Below are positions 7,910-15,907 of a stretch of DNA of 50,042 nt, piece by piece. A program made the translations under genes and the position numbers. The stretch's first letter is position 1. Each line of letters begins with the position of its first letter. This DNA comes from Anaerolineae bacterium (GTDB lineage Bacteria > Pseudomonadota > Alphaproteobacteria > DSM-16000 > Inquilinaceae), in contig JANQQD010000336.1 in NCBI GenBank assembly GCA_028285185.1, positions 1 through 50,042 on the forward strand, given 5' to 3'. The notes beneath the pieces are model-generated. The model was not told the origin of the DNA. It saw nothing but the letters and a program-made list of their open reading frames with translations, and searched no databases.

Positions 7910-8304
7910 GGTGGTTACCTCTGTTCGGCCTCTCACAGCCAATGCCAGCGTCGACCACTGGCAGCCGGGAGGTGAGAACGCGACAGAGGATCGCGTCCAT
8001 GAGCCTTTAGGTTTCCCCTGGACATAGCCCATGGCTCCCGGCCATAGTCAGGCCGGCGCGGGAAGTCGCCATTTACGGCGAAGTCCGCTCGCTTCCGGTT
8101 CGAGTGTTGGCGCACCGCGAACCGGCCTCTGTAAGGGCTCTCACACCCATATTCACGATGCACCTATGCCGCCGGCTGATCAAGCCGGCTGGCGGTGCCC
8201 AGCTACGGCGAGAACCACTGGATGTTCACGGCGTCGATGTGCATGGGCGTGTGCGGCCGGCCGAAAAAGGCCAAGAGCGACTGATAGAGGGTCCGGGGAC
8301 GTGA
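7910..8304. other. 395-bp gap with one perfect hairpin, no supported gene
   Basis: No ORF here has a good ribosome binding site or convincing protein. The only clear structure is a perfect 7-bp inverted repeat, GCCGGCT (8171-8177) with AGCCGGC (8183-8189) around GATCA. The promoter of the 7909-6437 operon should lie in the right part of this gap, but I see no strong consensus boxes. Confidence 0.5.
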
Positions 8305-8679
8305 TTACCCCACCGGCTCGCCAGGCGGTACCAGCGGTTCACATGCGTCCCAACTATCAAGGGTGCCGGGCGAGAGGCGAACACAAACGACGCCATTCAT
8401 GATGGCCCATGCACCGCCGCTATAGAACGTCCCATAATCGCGAGGGCGATTTGCGGTCAGGAAGAGGATTTGCCCGGTCTCAGGGTCGCACTGAGCGTTG
8501 GAAAGTGGGGCATCGATCTGCTGTTGGGCAAGCGGCCTAGCCAGGTCGCTGCACTGCTCCAGCGCCCATGCTGGCACTACGGGTGTCTCGGGGGCGCTGA
8601 CTGTAGCCACCTCAGGCTCTGTGGTCTGGCATCCCGCCAGCGCCACGAGAGCCGCGCATCGCACAACGAGATCACGCAT
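8305..8679 (-). CDS. Small lipoprotein (124 aa)
   Basis: The N terminus RDLVVRCAALVALAGCQ has a type II signal peptide with lipobox LAGC, so Cys17 is the predicted lipidated residue. The mature part is Pro/Thr-rich at first and then holds a compact domain with further cysteines. It is too large and too unlike Rz1 to be called a spanin with confidence. It is a single minus-strand gene with no close partner. Function unknown. Confidence 0.65.
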   Translation of the reverse strand: MRDLVVRCAALVALAGCQTTEPEVATVSAPETPVVPAWALEQCSDLARPLAQQQIDAPLSNAQCDPETGQILFLTANRPRDYGTFYSGGAWAIMNGVVCVRLSPGTLDSWDACEPLVPPGEPVG

Positions 8680-8799
8680 GCGCCACCACTACCACAGGAG
8701 GGCCTGGGGGCGGAAGGTGGTGGGCGCGGGCCGCTGACGGAGAGGCTGGGGATGTGAGGGTGACTCGCGTCGAGCGCGCCGCGTGGCTATGCTCGCTTT

Positions 8800-9318
8800 A
8801 TGGCGCGGGGGCTGGATGAAATCTATCGGGCGCAGAAACATATCATAGGGCCGACAAGCTGGGAGCGGCGGCCGAAGGATGAGTATCTTCGTCTGGTTGC
8901 GCCTCTCGAAATTGAGGGAGAGGCTGTTGAGGGGCTGCGGCTCGGGTTAATGGCGCACCGCGGAATGCCTGACCGAGGGGTGTCTTTTCAGGTTGAATAT
9001 CACCCTCCGGGACAAAGCGCGAAGGGTGGCCCCATCTGTCGTATCGAATGGCGTCCGCAAGGCACGCACAACAACAAGGGGATCGGGCCGCCGGAGCTTC
9101 GGTACAAGCCTCAGAAGGGCAGCCATCACCATTCGTTCGAGTTGAATTGGGCACAAAGCGAGGCGCGAGTTCGCAGGGGGTTCTTGGACATCGCGGTCCC
9201 TATCGTGGATGCCCTATCCTCCTTCGAGGAGGCTCTTGCTTTCGCGGCAAATGAGTTTAGAATCAATGGAGTATCGGGCGTGCCCATTCCGCCCTGGGAG
9301 GAGAGGTTGCCGTGGTAG
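8800..9318 (+). CDS. Hypothetical protein, first gene of a two-gene unit (172 aa)
   Basis: The soluble product has an aromatic, beta-rich middle (LMAHRGMPDRGVSFQVEYH; ICRIEWRPQG) and a His-rich motif GSHHHSFELNW near residue 107. It ends with the helical FEEALAFAANEF and PPWEERLPW. Its stop codon overlaps the GTG start of the next gene by 7 nt, so the two are translationally coupled. A terminator after the second gene isolates the pair. I do not recognise the family. The compact paired layout resembles toxin-antitoxin or small defence modules. Confidence 0.65.
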   Translation: MARGLDEIYRAQKHIIGPTSWERRPKDEYLRLVAPLEIEGEAVEGLRLGLMAHRGMPDRGVSFQVEYHPPGQSAKGGPICRIEWRPQGTHNNKGIGPPELRYKPQKGSHHHSFELNWAQSEARVRRGFLDIAVPIVDALSSFEEALAFAANEFRINGVSGVPIPPWEERLPW

Positions 9319-10079
9319 CGAGCATGCGGAACACAGCCGCCTTTCGGGAAACTGTCGAAAGCGCGGCCCGGCAGCTCGTCTCGGTAGAAGAGGTGTCGGG
9401 CGCCCAACATGTCGCAACGCCCCTGATGTATGTTAGCGGCGCTTCCGTAGTCGTTCGCGTCGAAGCAGCAGGCTCAGAATACATCGTCACCGATTTTGGG
9501 GCTGGCCATCAGGAGGCGGAATGGCTCGGTGGCGAGCATATCTATAGACGAGCCGCTAGAGCCATTGCGGAGACAACGGGGGTTGCCTTTGATCACTTCG
9601 CGTTCATTGTCGCTCGGGTGTCGAGGGATCAAATAGCTGGCGCTATCGCATCTGTCGCAAACTGCTCGCAGGAAGCTGTACTGATAACATCGACCAGGGT
9701 AGCTGAGAAGCGGGCCAAGGATGACGCGGCCGAACTGTATGACCGTCTCTCGGATCTGTTCACGCCACGCGCCGTGACGCGCGATGCGCATCTTGTCGGG
9801 GCGTCGAGTACGGAATGGCATGTTGCCTCACTGGTACGGCTCGATGACCGGCAGGTGGCCTTCGAAGCGGTCACGAAGCACCCGAACTCTATCGTCTATG
9901 CCGCCACGAAGTTCAGTGACCTCTCTCGTCTTAGAAATCCGCCTGGCCGGATTGCCGTAGTGCACAGGAAGGCTGAACTGAGGACGTACCTTGATGTTCT
10001 ATCTCAATCATCGTCCGATGTGATTGAGCACGGATCAAGAGACGCGATCTTCCTGGGGGCCGTTAAGCAAGCTGCGTGA
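9312..10079 (+). CDS. DUF1828-like protein, second gene of the unit (255 aa)
   Basis: The start is the GTG at 9312, preceded by GGAGGAGAGG; an ATG at 9324 is an alternative. The N-terminal part (TPLMYVSGASVVVRVEAAGS followed by EYIVTDFGAGHQEAEWLG) follows the pattern of DUF1828-like proteins: a TP-x-G strand, then Y-x-x-T-D-x-G. The C-terminal half (about 140-255) is a separate alpha/beta region of unknown type. There are no membrane segments. It overlaps the upstream gene and is followed by an intrinsic terminator. The molecular role of DUF1828-type proteins is not established as far as I know. Confidence 0.6.
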   Translation: MVASMRNTAAFRETVESAARQLVSVEEVSGAQHVATPLMYVSGASVVVRVEAAGSEYIVTDFGAGHQEAEWLGGEHIYRRAARAIAETTGVAFDHFAFIVARVSRDQIAGAIASVANCSQEAVLITSTRVAEKRAKDDAAELYDRLSDLFTPRAVTRDAHLVGASSTEWHVASLVRLDDRQVAFEAVTKHPNSIVYAATKFSDLSRLRNPPGRIAVVHRKAELRTYLDVLSQSSSDVIEHGSRDAIFLGAVKQAA

Positions 10080-10104
10080 CCTTGAGGGACGCAGACAAAC
10101 ACAG

Positions 10105-10129
10105 AGGCGGCCCCAGTGGCCGCCTTTTT
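10105..10129 (+). terminator. Rho-independent terminator after the two-gene unit
   Basis: AGGCGGCC (10105-10112) pairs with GGCCGCCT (10118-10125) around CCAGT and runs into TTTTT (10125-10129). It lies 26 nt beyond the stop at 10079 and is the clearest intrinsic terminator in the window. Confidence 0.85.
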
Positions 10130-10280
10130 CATTCCTGCCGCAGCCGCACGGCGACGCGGTTGTCGAATCTGACGCGGTATGGGTCAGGCAGCCCTTAGGA
10201 TGCAGGCGGCCACAGCGTCATCATGGCGTCATGCTCCTCCGGGTATCGTGCCTCTTCATCGAAATGCGATGGAGATGAGC

Positions 10281-10625
10281 ATGGCCGACCTTCGAAAGTC
10301 ACGCACATTGCCGCCACGGATGCGGGTCAAAGACGCCGCCGAGTACCTCAACATATCGACCGATACCCTCTATCGCATGATCAACCGCGGCGAGATCGGT
10401 TGCATCCGCCGGCCTGGTGTCACAAGGATTAGGGACATCGATATTCTGGAGTGGGAGGCGTGTCACCTATGCCCGGCCAAGCCAAAGGACCAAGACCCCA
10501 GTGACGAGAGTGGCGACGACAACCGCACGTCAAGAAGGGCGGACGCCGCAGAAGCAACGGGAATGGCCCGGACGGAGCGGCGGCGCCTCAAGCTTCAGAT
10601 CATCGACAACTCAGAGTCTCAATGA
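10281..10625 (+). CDS. HTH (excisionase/MerR-type) DNA-binding protein (114 aa)
   Basis: The start at 10281 is set by GGAG (10271-10274) with a 6-nt spacer; further upstream Mets lack such a site. Residues 13-62 (RMRVKDAAEYLNISTDTLYR ... RGEIGCIRRPGVTRIRDIDILEWE) form the winged HTH common to excisionases and AlpA-type regulators. The C-terminal half is polar and basic. It is followed 18 nt later by a second HTH protein. Such genes often flank integrases, but none is adjacent here. Confidence 0.8.
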   Translation: MADLRKSRTLPPRMRVKDAAEYLNISTDTLYRMINRGEIGCIRRPGVTRIRDIDILEWEACHLCPAKPKDQDPSDESGDDNRTSRRADAAEATGMARTERRRLKLQIIDNSESQ

Positions 10626-10643
10626 GACTGATGACATCCTCTG

Positions 10644-11126
10644 ATGCGTGAGGTTTTCACTATCAACGATGTGGCAGAGCGGTGGGAATGCAGTTCGCGC
10701 CACGTCCGCAACATGGTGGAGACAGGACAGCTTCCTGCTTTCCGAGTTGGCAAGCTTATCCGTATTCGCAGAGCGGTGGTCGAGGCGATTGAGCCGCAGA
10801 TCTTAGGGGAACCGCCGCGCACCGAGGAGAGTGGCCTCGAGCCACGTGAGGAAGCAGCGGACTCGCCAAAGCCGCATAGGGCTTGGTTCGACGTCTTCCA
10901 GCTTCCACCGGGACTGCCCCCTCGCGGCTTGGACCGCGAACAGGCAGCCGCCTATGTCGGTCTCCCGCCAACCAATTTCGATGCGCAGGTGAAGGCTGGC
11001 GTGCTTCCACAGTCGCTGCCCTTCGGTCGGCGCCGTGTGGGGGATGTTAGGGCGATTGATAAAGCGCTTGATCTTCTCAGTGGCATTACGGCCCGCGACC
11101 CCAATCAGGATCGCAACAAGAAGTAA
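10644..11126 (+). CDS. Protein with two HTH domains, phage/integrase-associated type (160 aa)
   Basis: An N-terminal HTH (FTINDVAERWECSSRHVRNM ... GQLPAFRVGKLIRIRR) resembles the excisionase fold. A second HTH-like unit lies near residues 94-145 (GLDREQAAAYVGLPPTNFDA, then the basic LPFGRRRVGDV and DKALDLL). The C-terminal type is typical of alphaproteobacterial proteins encoded beside tyrosine integrases. Here the integrase of the element is 24 kb away, so these two HTH genes may derive from an older, different element. Regulation of excision or cargo genes is inferred. Confidence 0.75.
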   Translation: MREVFTINDVAERWECSSRHVRNMVETGQLPAFRVGKLIRIRRAVVEAIEPQILGEPPRTEESGLEPREEAADSPKPHRAWFDVFQLPPGLPPRGLDREQAAAYVGLPPTNFDAQVKAGVLPQSLPFGRRRVGDVRAIDKALDLLSGITARDPNQDRNKK

Positions 11127-11286
11127 GGCCACCGCGGACGAAAAAAGCACGCGCCCATCTCCCGAGATTTCCAATATGCGCCACGGCGGACAAAGCCGGC
11201 TCGCAGCCTTTGATCGTTGACTCTAAGGCGCGTTCAGAGCGATCCTTACCAATCGTAGATTGATTGAATGCTTGAAGGATCGACCC

Positions 11287-11598
11287 ATGCGGTTAACCAT
11301 TTTGGCGTCGGTGCTTGCAATGGCGGCCTCCATCGTCCCAGCGGCAGCGCAATACGACAGCGGCTACGGCTCCAACTACGGATATGGTCAGGGCAACACC
11401 TGGCAGCCGGGCGGCGCCTACGACACCAACCAGCCAGGCACCTGGACGAGCCAGGGCTACACCGTGACCACGCCGGGGACGCGGGTCTCCCCCTTAGATG
11501 GCACCCGCCGCGTCTACCCGAACGAGCCGACGCTAGGCGACCCGAGAGGGTATCGTCGCACCGACCCTAGCACATGCACTGGCCTGCTTTGCGATTGA
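11287..11598 (+). CDS. Small secreted Gly/Tyr-rich protein (103 aa)
   Basis: The ATG at 11287 has AAGGA 7 nt upstream and begins a signal peptide (RLTILASVLAMAASIVPAAA). The mature protein is low-complexity, rich in Gly, Tyr, Asn and Thr (YDSGYGSNYGYGQGNTWQPG), and ends with CTGLLCD, where two cysteines could form a disulfide. Exported to the periplasm or outside; function unknown. Confidence 0.65.
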   Translation: MRLTILASVLAMAASIVPAAAQYDSGYGSNYGYGQGNTWQPGGAYDTNQPGTWTSQGYTVTTPGTRVSPLDGTRRVYPNEPTLGDPRGYRRTDPSTCTGLLCD

Positions 11599-11620
11599 TG
11601 CCCACCGCCTGACCCGCCTC

Positions 11621-11881
11621 TCACGCATTCCGCGATATCTCCAGCACGCGCCACGTGTTGCCGGTCCGATTGCCGCAGGTCTTGCAGGCGTAGCGGCGCT
11701 CAAGATCGATGAGGCGGATATAGCCCTTCAGCCGGCGCTGCAGTGATGCCGGGTACACCACGCCCTGCCGTCCGCAGCGCCCGCACGTGACCTCTATAAC
11801 GTGCCAGTCGCGAAGGTCCTCAAGGCGGAGCTGATAGCGGGGACCGATCGATTTGTTCTGTGTTCGTTCCACATTCAGCAT
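11621..11881 (-). CDS. Small zinc-ribbon protein (86 aa)
   Basis: I place the start at the Met at 11881; a longer reading to 12136 lacks coding character. The product has two CxxC pairs (VTCGRCGRQGVVYP and YACKTCGNRTG) spaced about 35 residues apart by a basic helix (LQRRLKGYIRLIDLERR), a likely zinc ribbon. Similar short proteins are common in alphaproteobacteria. Nucleic-acid binding is plausible but unproven. Confidence 0.7.
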   Translation of the reverse strand: MLNVERTQNKSIGPRYQLRLEDLRDWHVIEVTCGRCGRQGVVYPASLQRRLKGYIRLIDLERRYACKTCGNRTGNTWRVLEISRNA

Positions 11882-12200
11882 GCTATCGCGGCATGGAGGA
11901 GGGTGGCAAGCGAGCTTAGGGTATCGCCGTGCCGCGCATCGACGCTGACTCGAGCAGCTCCTTCGTAGCTCAAAGAACCTCGCTCGATAAAGCGGCACTC
12001 CAAGGGTAGAAACGCTGGTGTCGCCGACGCCGTGGCAAGATGAAGGTGCAACGCGGTCGTTGGCGGCGATCCGATCTATGCCGACGGAGATTATAAGTTC
12101 CAACTGCGGATCTGGGTGATTCATACACGGCACCACCAGGGGTGTTGCATAGTTGTGAGCGACCGGCGGACGATCAGACTTCTCTGGCGGGGAGGGTGCG
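11882..12200. other. 319-bp gap, no supported gene
   Basis: The only ORF here is an N-terminal extension of the zinc-ribbon gene with atypical composition. The right end carries the leader of the 12201 gene with a strong GGGGAGGG ribosome binding site. I see no hairpin or repeat of note. Confidence 0.4.
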
Positions 12201-12839
12201 ATGGCGTCGTGGTTTGATAGCTTATGGGTGCAGGTTGCGGCTGGCCTGCTAGTACTAGCGATCGCGGGTGCAGTAGCATGGGCCTATCGTAAGCGAATCT
12301 GGCTTAAGAATTGGTTCACACAGTCGTTGGCGGGAGTTATTGCTGGCACAATAGCTGGTCTTGTAACAACCGTGATCCTTGGTTCGATTTTTGTCGGATC
12401 GAAGAACATAGTAACTCCTAACATGGTGGTGGCTTTTGCATCGGAATGCCCGGAAGGATGGGCCCAATATTACCATGCGGCTGGGCGGGTTGTCGTCGGT
12501 GCCGGCTCTCATGATCCAAATCCCACCATTCGAAGCAGAGACAGCAATGGTGTGGAATTAATTACCTATGGACTGGGACAAATCGGCGGAACTAATTTCA
12601 TCAATCACAATCATCATGTTCCATATGAGATGCGAAGAGTGGTTGCGGGAGACGAGCTCCCCGATGATCAGCTTACAAGAGTGACGCGATTTCTGTCTCC
12701 AGACCCTCAGGAGAGCGTATTCCGCGCAGATGGAGATACCAGTGTTGGAATTCACACCGGAGATGAAGAAGCGTCAGCCGATGAAAATGAGTATTACATG
12801 CCGCCTTACATTGCGCTTTACTGGTGTACTCCGCTCTGA
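12201..12839 (+). CDS. Membrane-anchored tail-collar-like protein (212 aa)
   Basis: Two N-terminal membrane segments (VQVAAGLLVLAIAGAVAWAY, about 11-30; SLAGVIAGTIAGLVTTVILG, about 42-61) are followed by a domain laid out like phage tail-collar/tail-fibre tips: FASECPEGWAQYYHAAGRVV, VGAGSHDPNP, GLGQIGGTNFINHNHHV, and the terminal MPPYIALYWCTPL. Normally this domain ends phage adhesins; here it is tethered to a membrane. The same end motif closes the secreted protein at 4365-5297, but codon choices differ, so this is not a recent copy. GGGGAGGG precedes the ATG. The HNH endonuclease gene starts 17 nt downstream. Confidence 0.7.
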   Translation: MASWFDSLWVQVAAGLLVLAIAGAVAWAYRKRIWLKNWFTQSLAGVIAGTIAGLVTTVILGSIFVGSKNIVTPNMVVAFASECPEGWAQYYHAAGRVVVGAGSHDPNPTIRSRDSNGVELITYGLGQIGGTNFINHNHHVPYEMRRVVAGDELPDDQLTRVTRFLSPDPQESVFRADGDTSVGIHTGDEEASADENEYYMPPYIALYWCTPL

Positions 12840-12856
12840 ACGGGTGCACAGATTAG

Positions 12857-13783
12857 ATGAGTGACAAGAGTCTCGACACACTCTTACGCCTTGCCGCCTT
12901 CGATCGCGTCCGAAGGCTCAATGAGATTCACGACCACCTGACGGCAAAAGAACTCAAGCCCGGTTTCACATTCGGTGAGCAGCGCATCCCGCTCATGAAT
13001 CCCCAGCGCGGGATCTTCAAGCCGCAGCAGATGCGGTTTCTCCTGTCGATCAAGACCGTTTTCCCGAAGCCTGGGGGCAAGGTCTGGTATGACGATCAGC
13101 GCGAGGTCCATCGCCAGATCTTCGAGGGCGACGAAACAATCGACTACGCCTTCATGGGCCAGAACCCCGATGCGGCGGACAACCGATGGCTTCGAGAGGC
13201 CTTCGAGAACCAGATCCCGATCATCTACTTCCTCGGCATTGCACCGGGGCGGTATCAAGCGATGCTGCCTGCCTTCATCTCGGGATGGGACGGCAACAGT
13301 TTGAAGGCACCGGTGGCGTTTGGCGTACCCGAACAGGAAACTTTGGCGCCACCCGAGACGGCGCCTGAGCGACGATACGCCTTGCGTGCCGTGCAGCAGC
13401 GGCTGCACCAAGCGTCTTTCCGCGAAGCAGTCATCACTGCGTACAATGGCCGATGCGCTATCTCCGGACTGCCAAAATCGGTCCTGCTGGACGCCGCTCA
13501 CATCGTTTCCGACAAGGACGAGAAACTTGGTCAGCCAATTGTCCCGAATGGCATTCCCCTTTCCAAGATCCACCACGCGGCCTTTGATGCCCATCTGATT
13601 GGCATCGATCCGGATTGCCGGTTGCACGTATCCGAACAGCTGTTGGCACAGAACGACGGGCCGATGCTGGAGGCATTAAAGGGGCTGAACGGCGGAACCA
13701 TCCACTTGCCCAGCAGAGTGAAGGATCATCCCGACCGTGGCCGGCTTGCAATTCGCTACGAGAGATTCAAGGCCGTGGCGTAG
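12857..13783 (+). CDS. HNH restriction-type endonuclease (308 aa)
   Basis: The C-terminal third has an HNH nuclease core: CAISGLPKSVLLDAAHI with His215, then NGIPLSKIHHAAFDAHLIGI with Asn231 and His239/240. The N-terminal 140 residues (RIPLMNPQRGIFKPQQMRFL, YAFMGQNP, NQIPIIYFLGI) are a separate domain of the kind found ahead of HNH_2-type restriction enzymes, probably for DNA-modification or substrate recognition. No methyltransferase gene is nearby, so a modification-dependent (type IV-like) enzyme is more likely than classical restriction. It lies 44 nt ahead of an SRAP gene and may share its transcript. Confidence 0.8.
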   Translation: MSDKSLDTLLRLAAFDRVRRLNEIHDHLTAKELKPGFTFGEQRIPLMNPQRGIFKPQQMRFLLSIKTVFPKPGGKVWYDDQREVHRQIFEGDETIDYAFMGQNPDAADNRWLREAFENQIPIIYFLGIAPGRYQAMLPAFISGWDGNSLKAPVAFGVPEQETLAPPETAPERRYALRAVQQRLHQASFREAVITAYNGRCAISGLPKSVLLDAAHIVSDKDEKLGQPIVPNGIPLSKIHHAAFDAHLIGIDPDCRLHVSEQLLAQNDGPMLEALKGLNGGTIHLPSRVKDHPDRGRLAIRYERFKAVA

Positions 13784-13827
13784 TTGCCGGGGCCAGTATT
13801 CAGCATCCGGTTTCACAGGAGCACTGC

Positions 13828-14532
13828 ATGTGCAATGCCTACTCCATCACCCATCCGCGTGAAGCGATCCTAGAGATCGCCGATGGTTTGGCAGGACAGT
13901 TAGATCTGCCACTTGACGCGTCAGCGTTGCCTGCTGACTTGTCGCCCCGCTACCGCATCAGCCCGCGCCAGCGAGCGCCGATTCTTTACCTGGCCGACGA
14001 CAAGCTCATCTTGACCATGGCCCTTTGGGGCTTCCTGACAAAGGGCGCCAAGCCAGGCTTCGCCCCGACCAACGCCCGCGACGACAAACTAACGTCTGGC
14101 TGGCCGTGGAAGATGGTCTCGAGATCGCAGCGATGCCTTGTGCCCGCTGACGGTTTCTTCGAGCCAGAGAAGCCGGCAGGCGCCAAGGGCACGGTGCCTT
14201 GGTCCTACTACGCCATGGGCAACCGCCAGTTGTTCATGATGGCCGGTCTGTGGAACCAAACGGCTGACCCGAAGACAGGCGAACCCCTCGACACCTACAC
14301 CGTCGTGACCACGTCAGCGAGCGCTGCTATCCGCATTCACGACCGCATGCCGGCGATCGTCGAGGATGACGGACTACGAACTTGGATCTCCCCGGGCACG
14401 GTGCCGACCGAACTGCTCAAGCCCTATCCGGCTGAGCGCATGACTGGGTGGCGGGTGACCGATGACGCGCGAAACTCACGGCTGCCGGATCATGCGGGCT
14501 TGGTGGAGCCGGTAGGGCACAACACAGCCTAG
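13828..14532 (+). CDS. SRAP domain protein (SOS response-associated peptidase, YedK/HMCES family)
   Basis: The start at 13828 is fixed by AGGAG (13817-13821) and by the need for Cys2 at the N terminus. SRAP proteins form a covalent thiazolidine link to abasic sites in single-stranded DNA through Cys2, shielding them. The other active-site motifs are present: the Asn in APTNARDD, the Glu in LVPADGFFEPE and the His in HDRMPAIV. At 234 aa it has the normal family length. It follows an HNH endonuclease gene, which hints at coupling between DNA damage or cleavage and repair. SRAP genes on phage-like elements are less usual than chromosomal copies. Confidence 0.92.
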   Translation: MCNAYSITHPREAILEIADGLAGQLDLPLDASALPADLSPRYRISPRQRAPILYLADDKLILTMALWGFLTKGAKPGFAPTNARDDKLTSGWPWKMVSRSQRCLVPADGFFEPEKPAGAKGTVPWSYYAMGNRQLFMMAGLWNQTADPKTGEPLDTYTVVTTSASAAIRIHDRMPAIVEDDGLRTWISPGTVPTELLKPYPAERMTGWRVTDDARNSRLPDHAGLVEPVGHNTA

Positions 14533-14571
14533 CTGCAATGAGATATGGCGTGCGCTTAACAGCCAAGAGGA

Positions 14572-15084
14572 TTAGGCCACAGAAGCAAAGACAAAAATCA
14601 ATGCGGTAGCGCCAATAGCCGCAGTTAACTGTTTAGAGTAGTAGAATAAAACTCGCAGCCGGTAGCTGATCCATCCGTCATTGTATAAGTATAAACCGTC
14701 CTTCCGTGAAAGCGCTTTCTCAATTGAGAAATTACCTGCAAGATATTGGAAATAATCAAAAAGCACCGTCGCGCCGCCCGTAAGTCCAGCAACATAAATC
14801 AACATCGAGTAGTCTTGAGTAGCGCGTGCAGCAAACTCATTATCTGATGTGTGCAGGGTGTAGAAAACTGCCAATAAACCAAATCCAATAAAGCGAGATG
14901 TCTCTCCAATTCGCCCCGTTACATATTGTTTTTGCTGATATATGCGCTGCTTTCTCTCTTCTATGGCTTCTGCGCTACCTTTGTCATGCGCACCATTCCC
15001 AGTCAAGGTTTCCAGATCGTCCACCGTTTCAGAAGGTTCTGGCATCTGAGCAGTGCCTGCCGCTATTCCTGATTTCTCTGCCAT
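14572..15084 (-). CDS. Multi-TM membrane protein of unknown function (170 aa)
   Basis: The N-terminal 45 residues are polar and acidic. A basic helix (ERKQRIYQQKQYVTGRIGET) leads to membrane segments FIGFGLLAVFYTL, MLIYVAGLTGGATVLFDYF and, at the C terminus, AAIGATALIFVFASVA. The gene is AT-richer than its surroundings, like the 2TM gene at 5357-5917, and could be another small membrane effector. No family recognised. It converges with the SRAP gene, whose stop is 39 nt away. Confidence 0.55.
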   Translation of the reverse strand: MAEKSGIAAGTAQMPEPSETVDDLETLTGNGAHDKGSAEAIEERKQRIYQQKQYVTGRIGETSRFIGFGLLAVFYTLHTSDNEFAARATQDYSMLIYVAGLTGGATVLFDYFQYLAGNFSIEKALSRKDGLYLYNDGWISYRLRVLFYYSKQLTAAIGATALIFVFASVA

Positions 15085-15136
15085 GTCTTCACCGTGACTA
15101 ACTTCAATCGGCTGGCCAAGCAGGGGATGGGGCCGC

Positions 15137-15670
15137 TCACTCGATCGATGGGCCAGGATCGTCAGTATCGCCTCCGTTTAAGGCTGGAAGCAGAACATGA
15201 TCAACTACATAGATTACTCCATTGTCGGCTGTCACATTTGCACCGACAACTCTGGCGCCGTCGACAGTCACAGAATCGCCGTCTACAGTAATCTCGATCG
15301 TTTCGCCCTGGACTGTCTCTACCAAAGTGGTTCCGGTGACATCGTCAAGCGATAGAGCCATCGGTACAACGTGGTAGCCGAGGATCTCGATCAGTTGGTC
15401 GCGGTTCTGCGGCTGAAAAAGATTGGCGACGGTACCTTCCGGCAGGGCGGCGAAAGCGTCGTCGGTCGGCGCAAAGACGGTGAATGGACCCTCGCCCCTC
15501 AGAGTTTCGACCAGCCCGGCGGCCTCAAACGCCACGAGCAGCGTGTTGAATGAACCGGCGGCGACAGCCGTTTCCAGGATATCGGCCGCTTGAACCGTGG
15601 TGGCGCAATTCATGAAAGCGGCCGCTAGAGCAACCGCCCCAGTGACACGTTGATGCCTGAGTTTCATCAT
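15137..15670 (-). CDS. Secreted fasciclin (FAS1) domain protein
   Basis: A signal peptide (VTGAVALAAAFMNCATTVQA) precedes a single FAS1 domain with the classic motifs: FTVFAPTDDAFAALPEGTV, LGYHVVP, and near the end VIYVVDHVLLP. Length (about 177 aa) fits a one-domain FAS1 protein. I choose the Met at 15670; starts at 15667 or 15679 are equally possible. FAS1 proteins act in adhesion or surface attachment. It is an odd passenger on a phage-like element and may be cargo that changes the cell surface. The 237 bp upstream holds no other gene. Confidence 0.88.
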   Translation of the reverse strand: MMKLRHQRVTGAVALAAAFMNCATTVQAADILETAVAAGSFNTLLVAFEAAGLVETLRGEGPFTVFAPTDDAFAALPEGTVANLFQPQNRDQLIEILGYHVVPMALSLDDVTGTTLVETVQGETIEITVDGDSVTVDGARVVGANVTADNGVIYVVDHVLLPALNGGDTDDPGPSIE

Positions 15671-15907
15671 ATCCCGCATTTGTGCCAGATCTATGTGCAG
15701 CCGAAGGATGATCGCAAGATATCCCAACTGGCGGAATACGAGAACCGACAGATATCAAGGTTCTGCGGCAAGCGCGGTCTCCGTCAGATCGATAACCAGC
15801 CATCAGTGATCGGTAGCTAAAGGAGGGTACGAGCAGATGCTGAGCGCTAGAGGATTGATGTACTGTATTGGAACGCTTTTTCTCCCGTGAGTCGGGAGCC
15901 GATTCCG

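Noticed and set aside
12884..13627. Minus-strand ORF of 247 aa
   Set aside because: It lies fully opposite the HNH endonuclease gene, whose motifs are clear.
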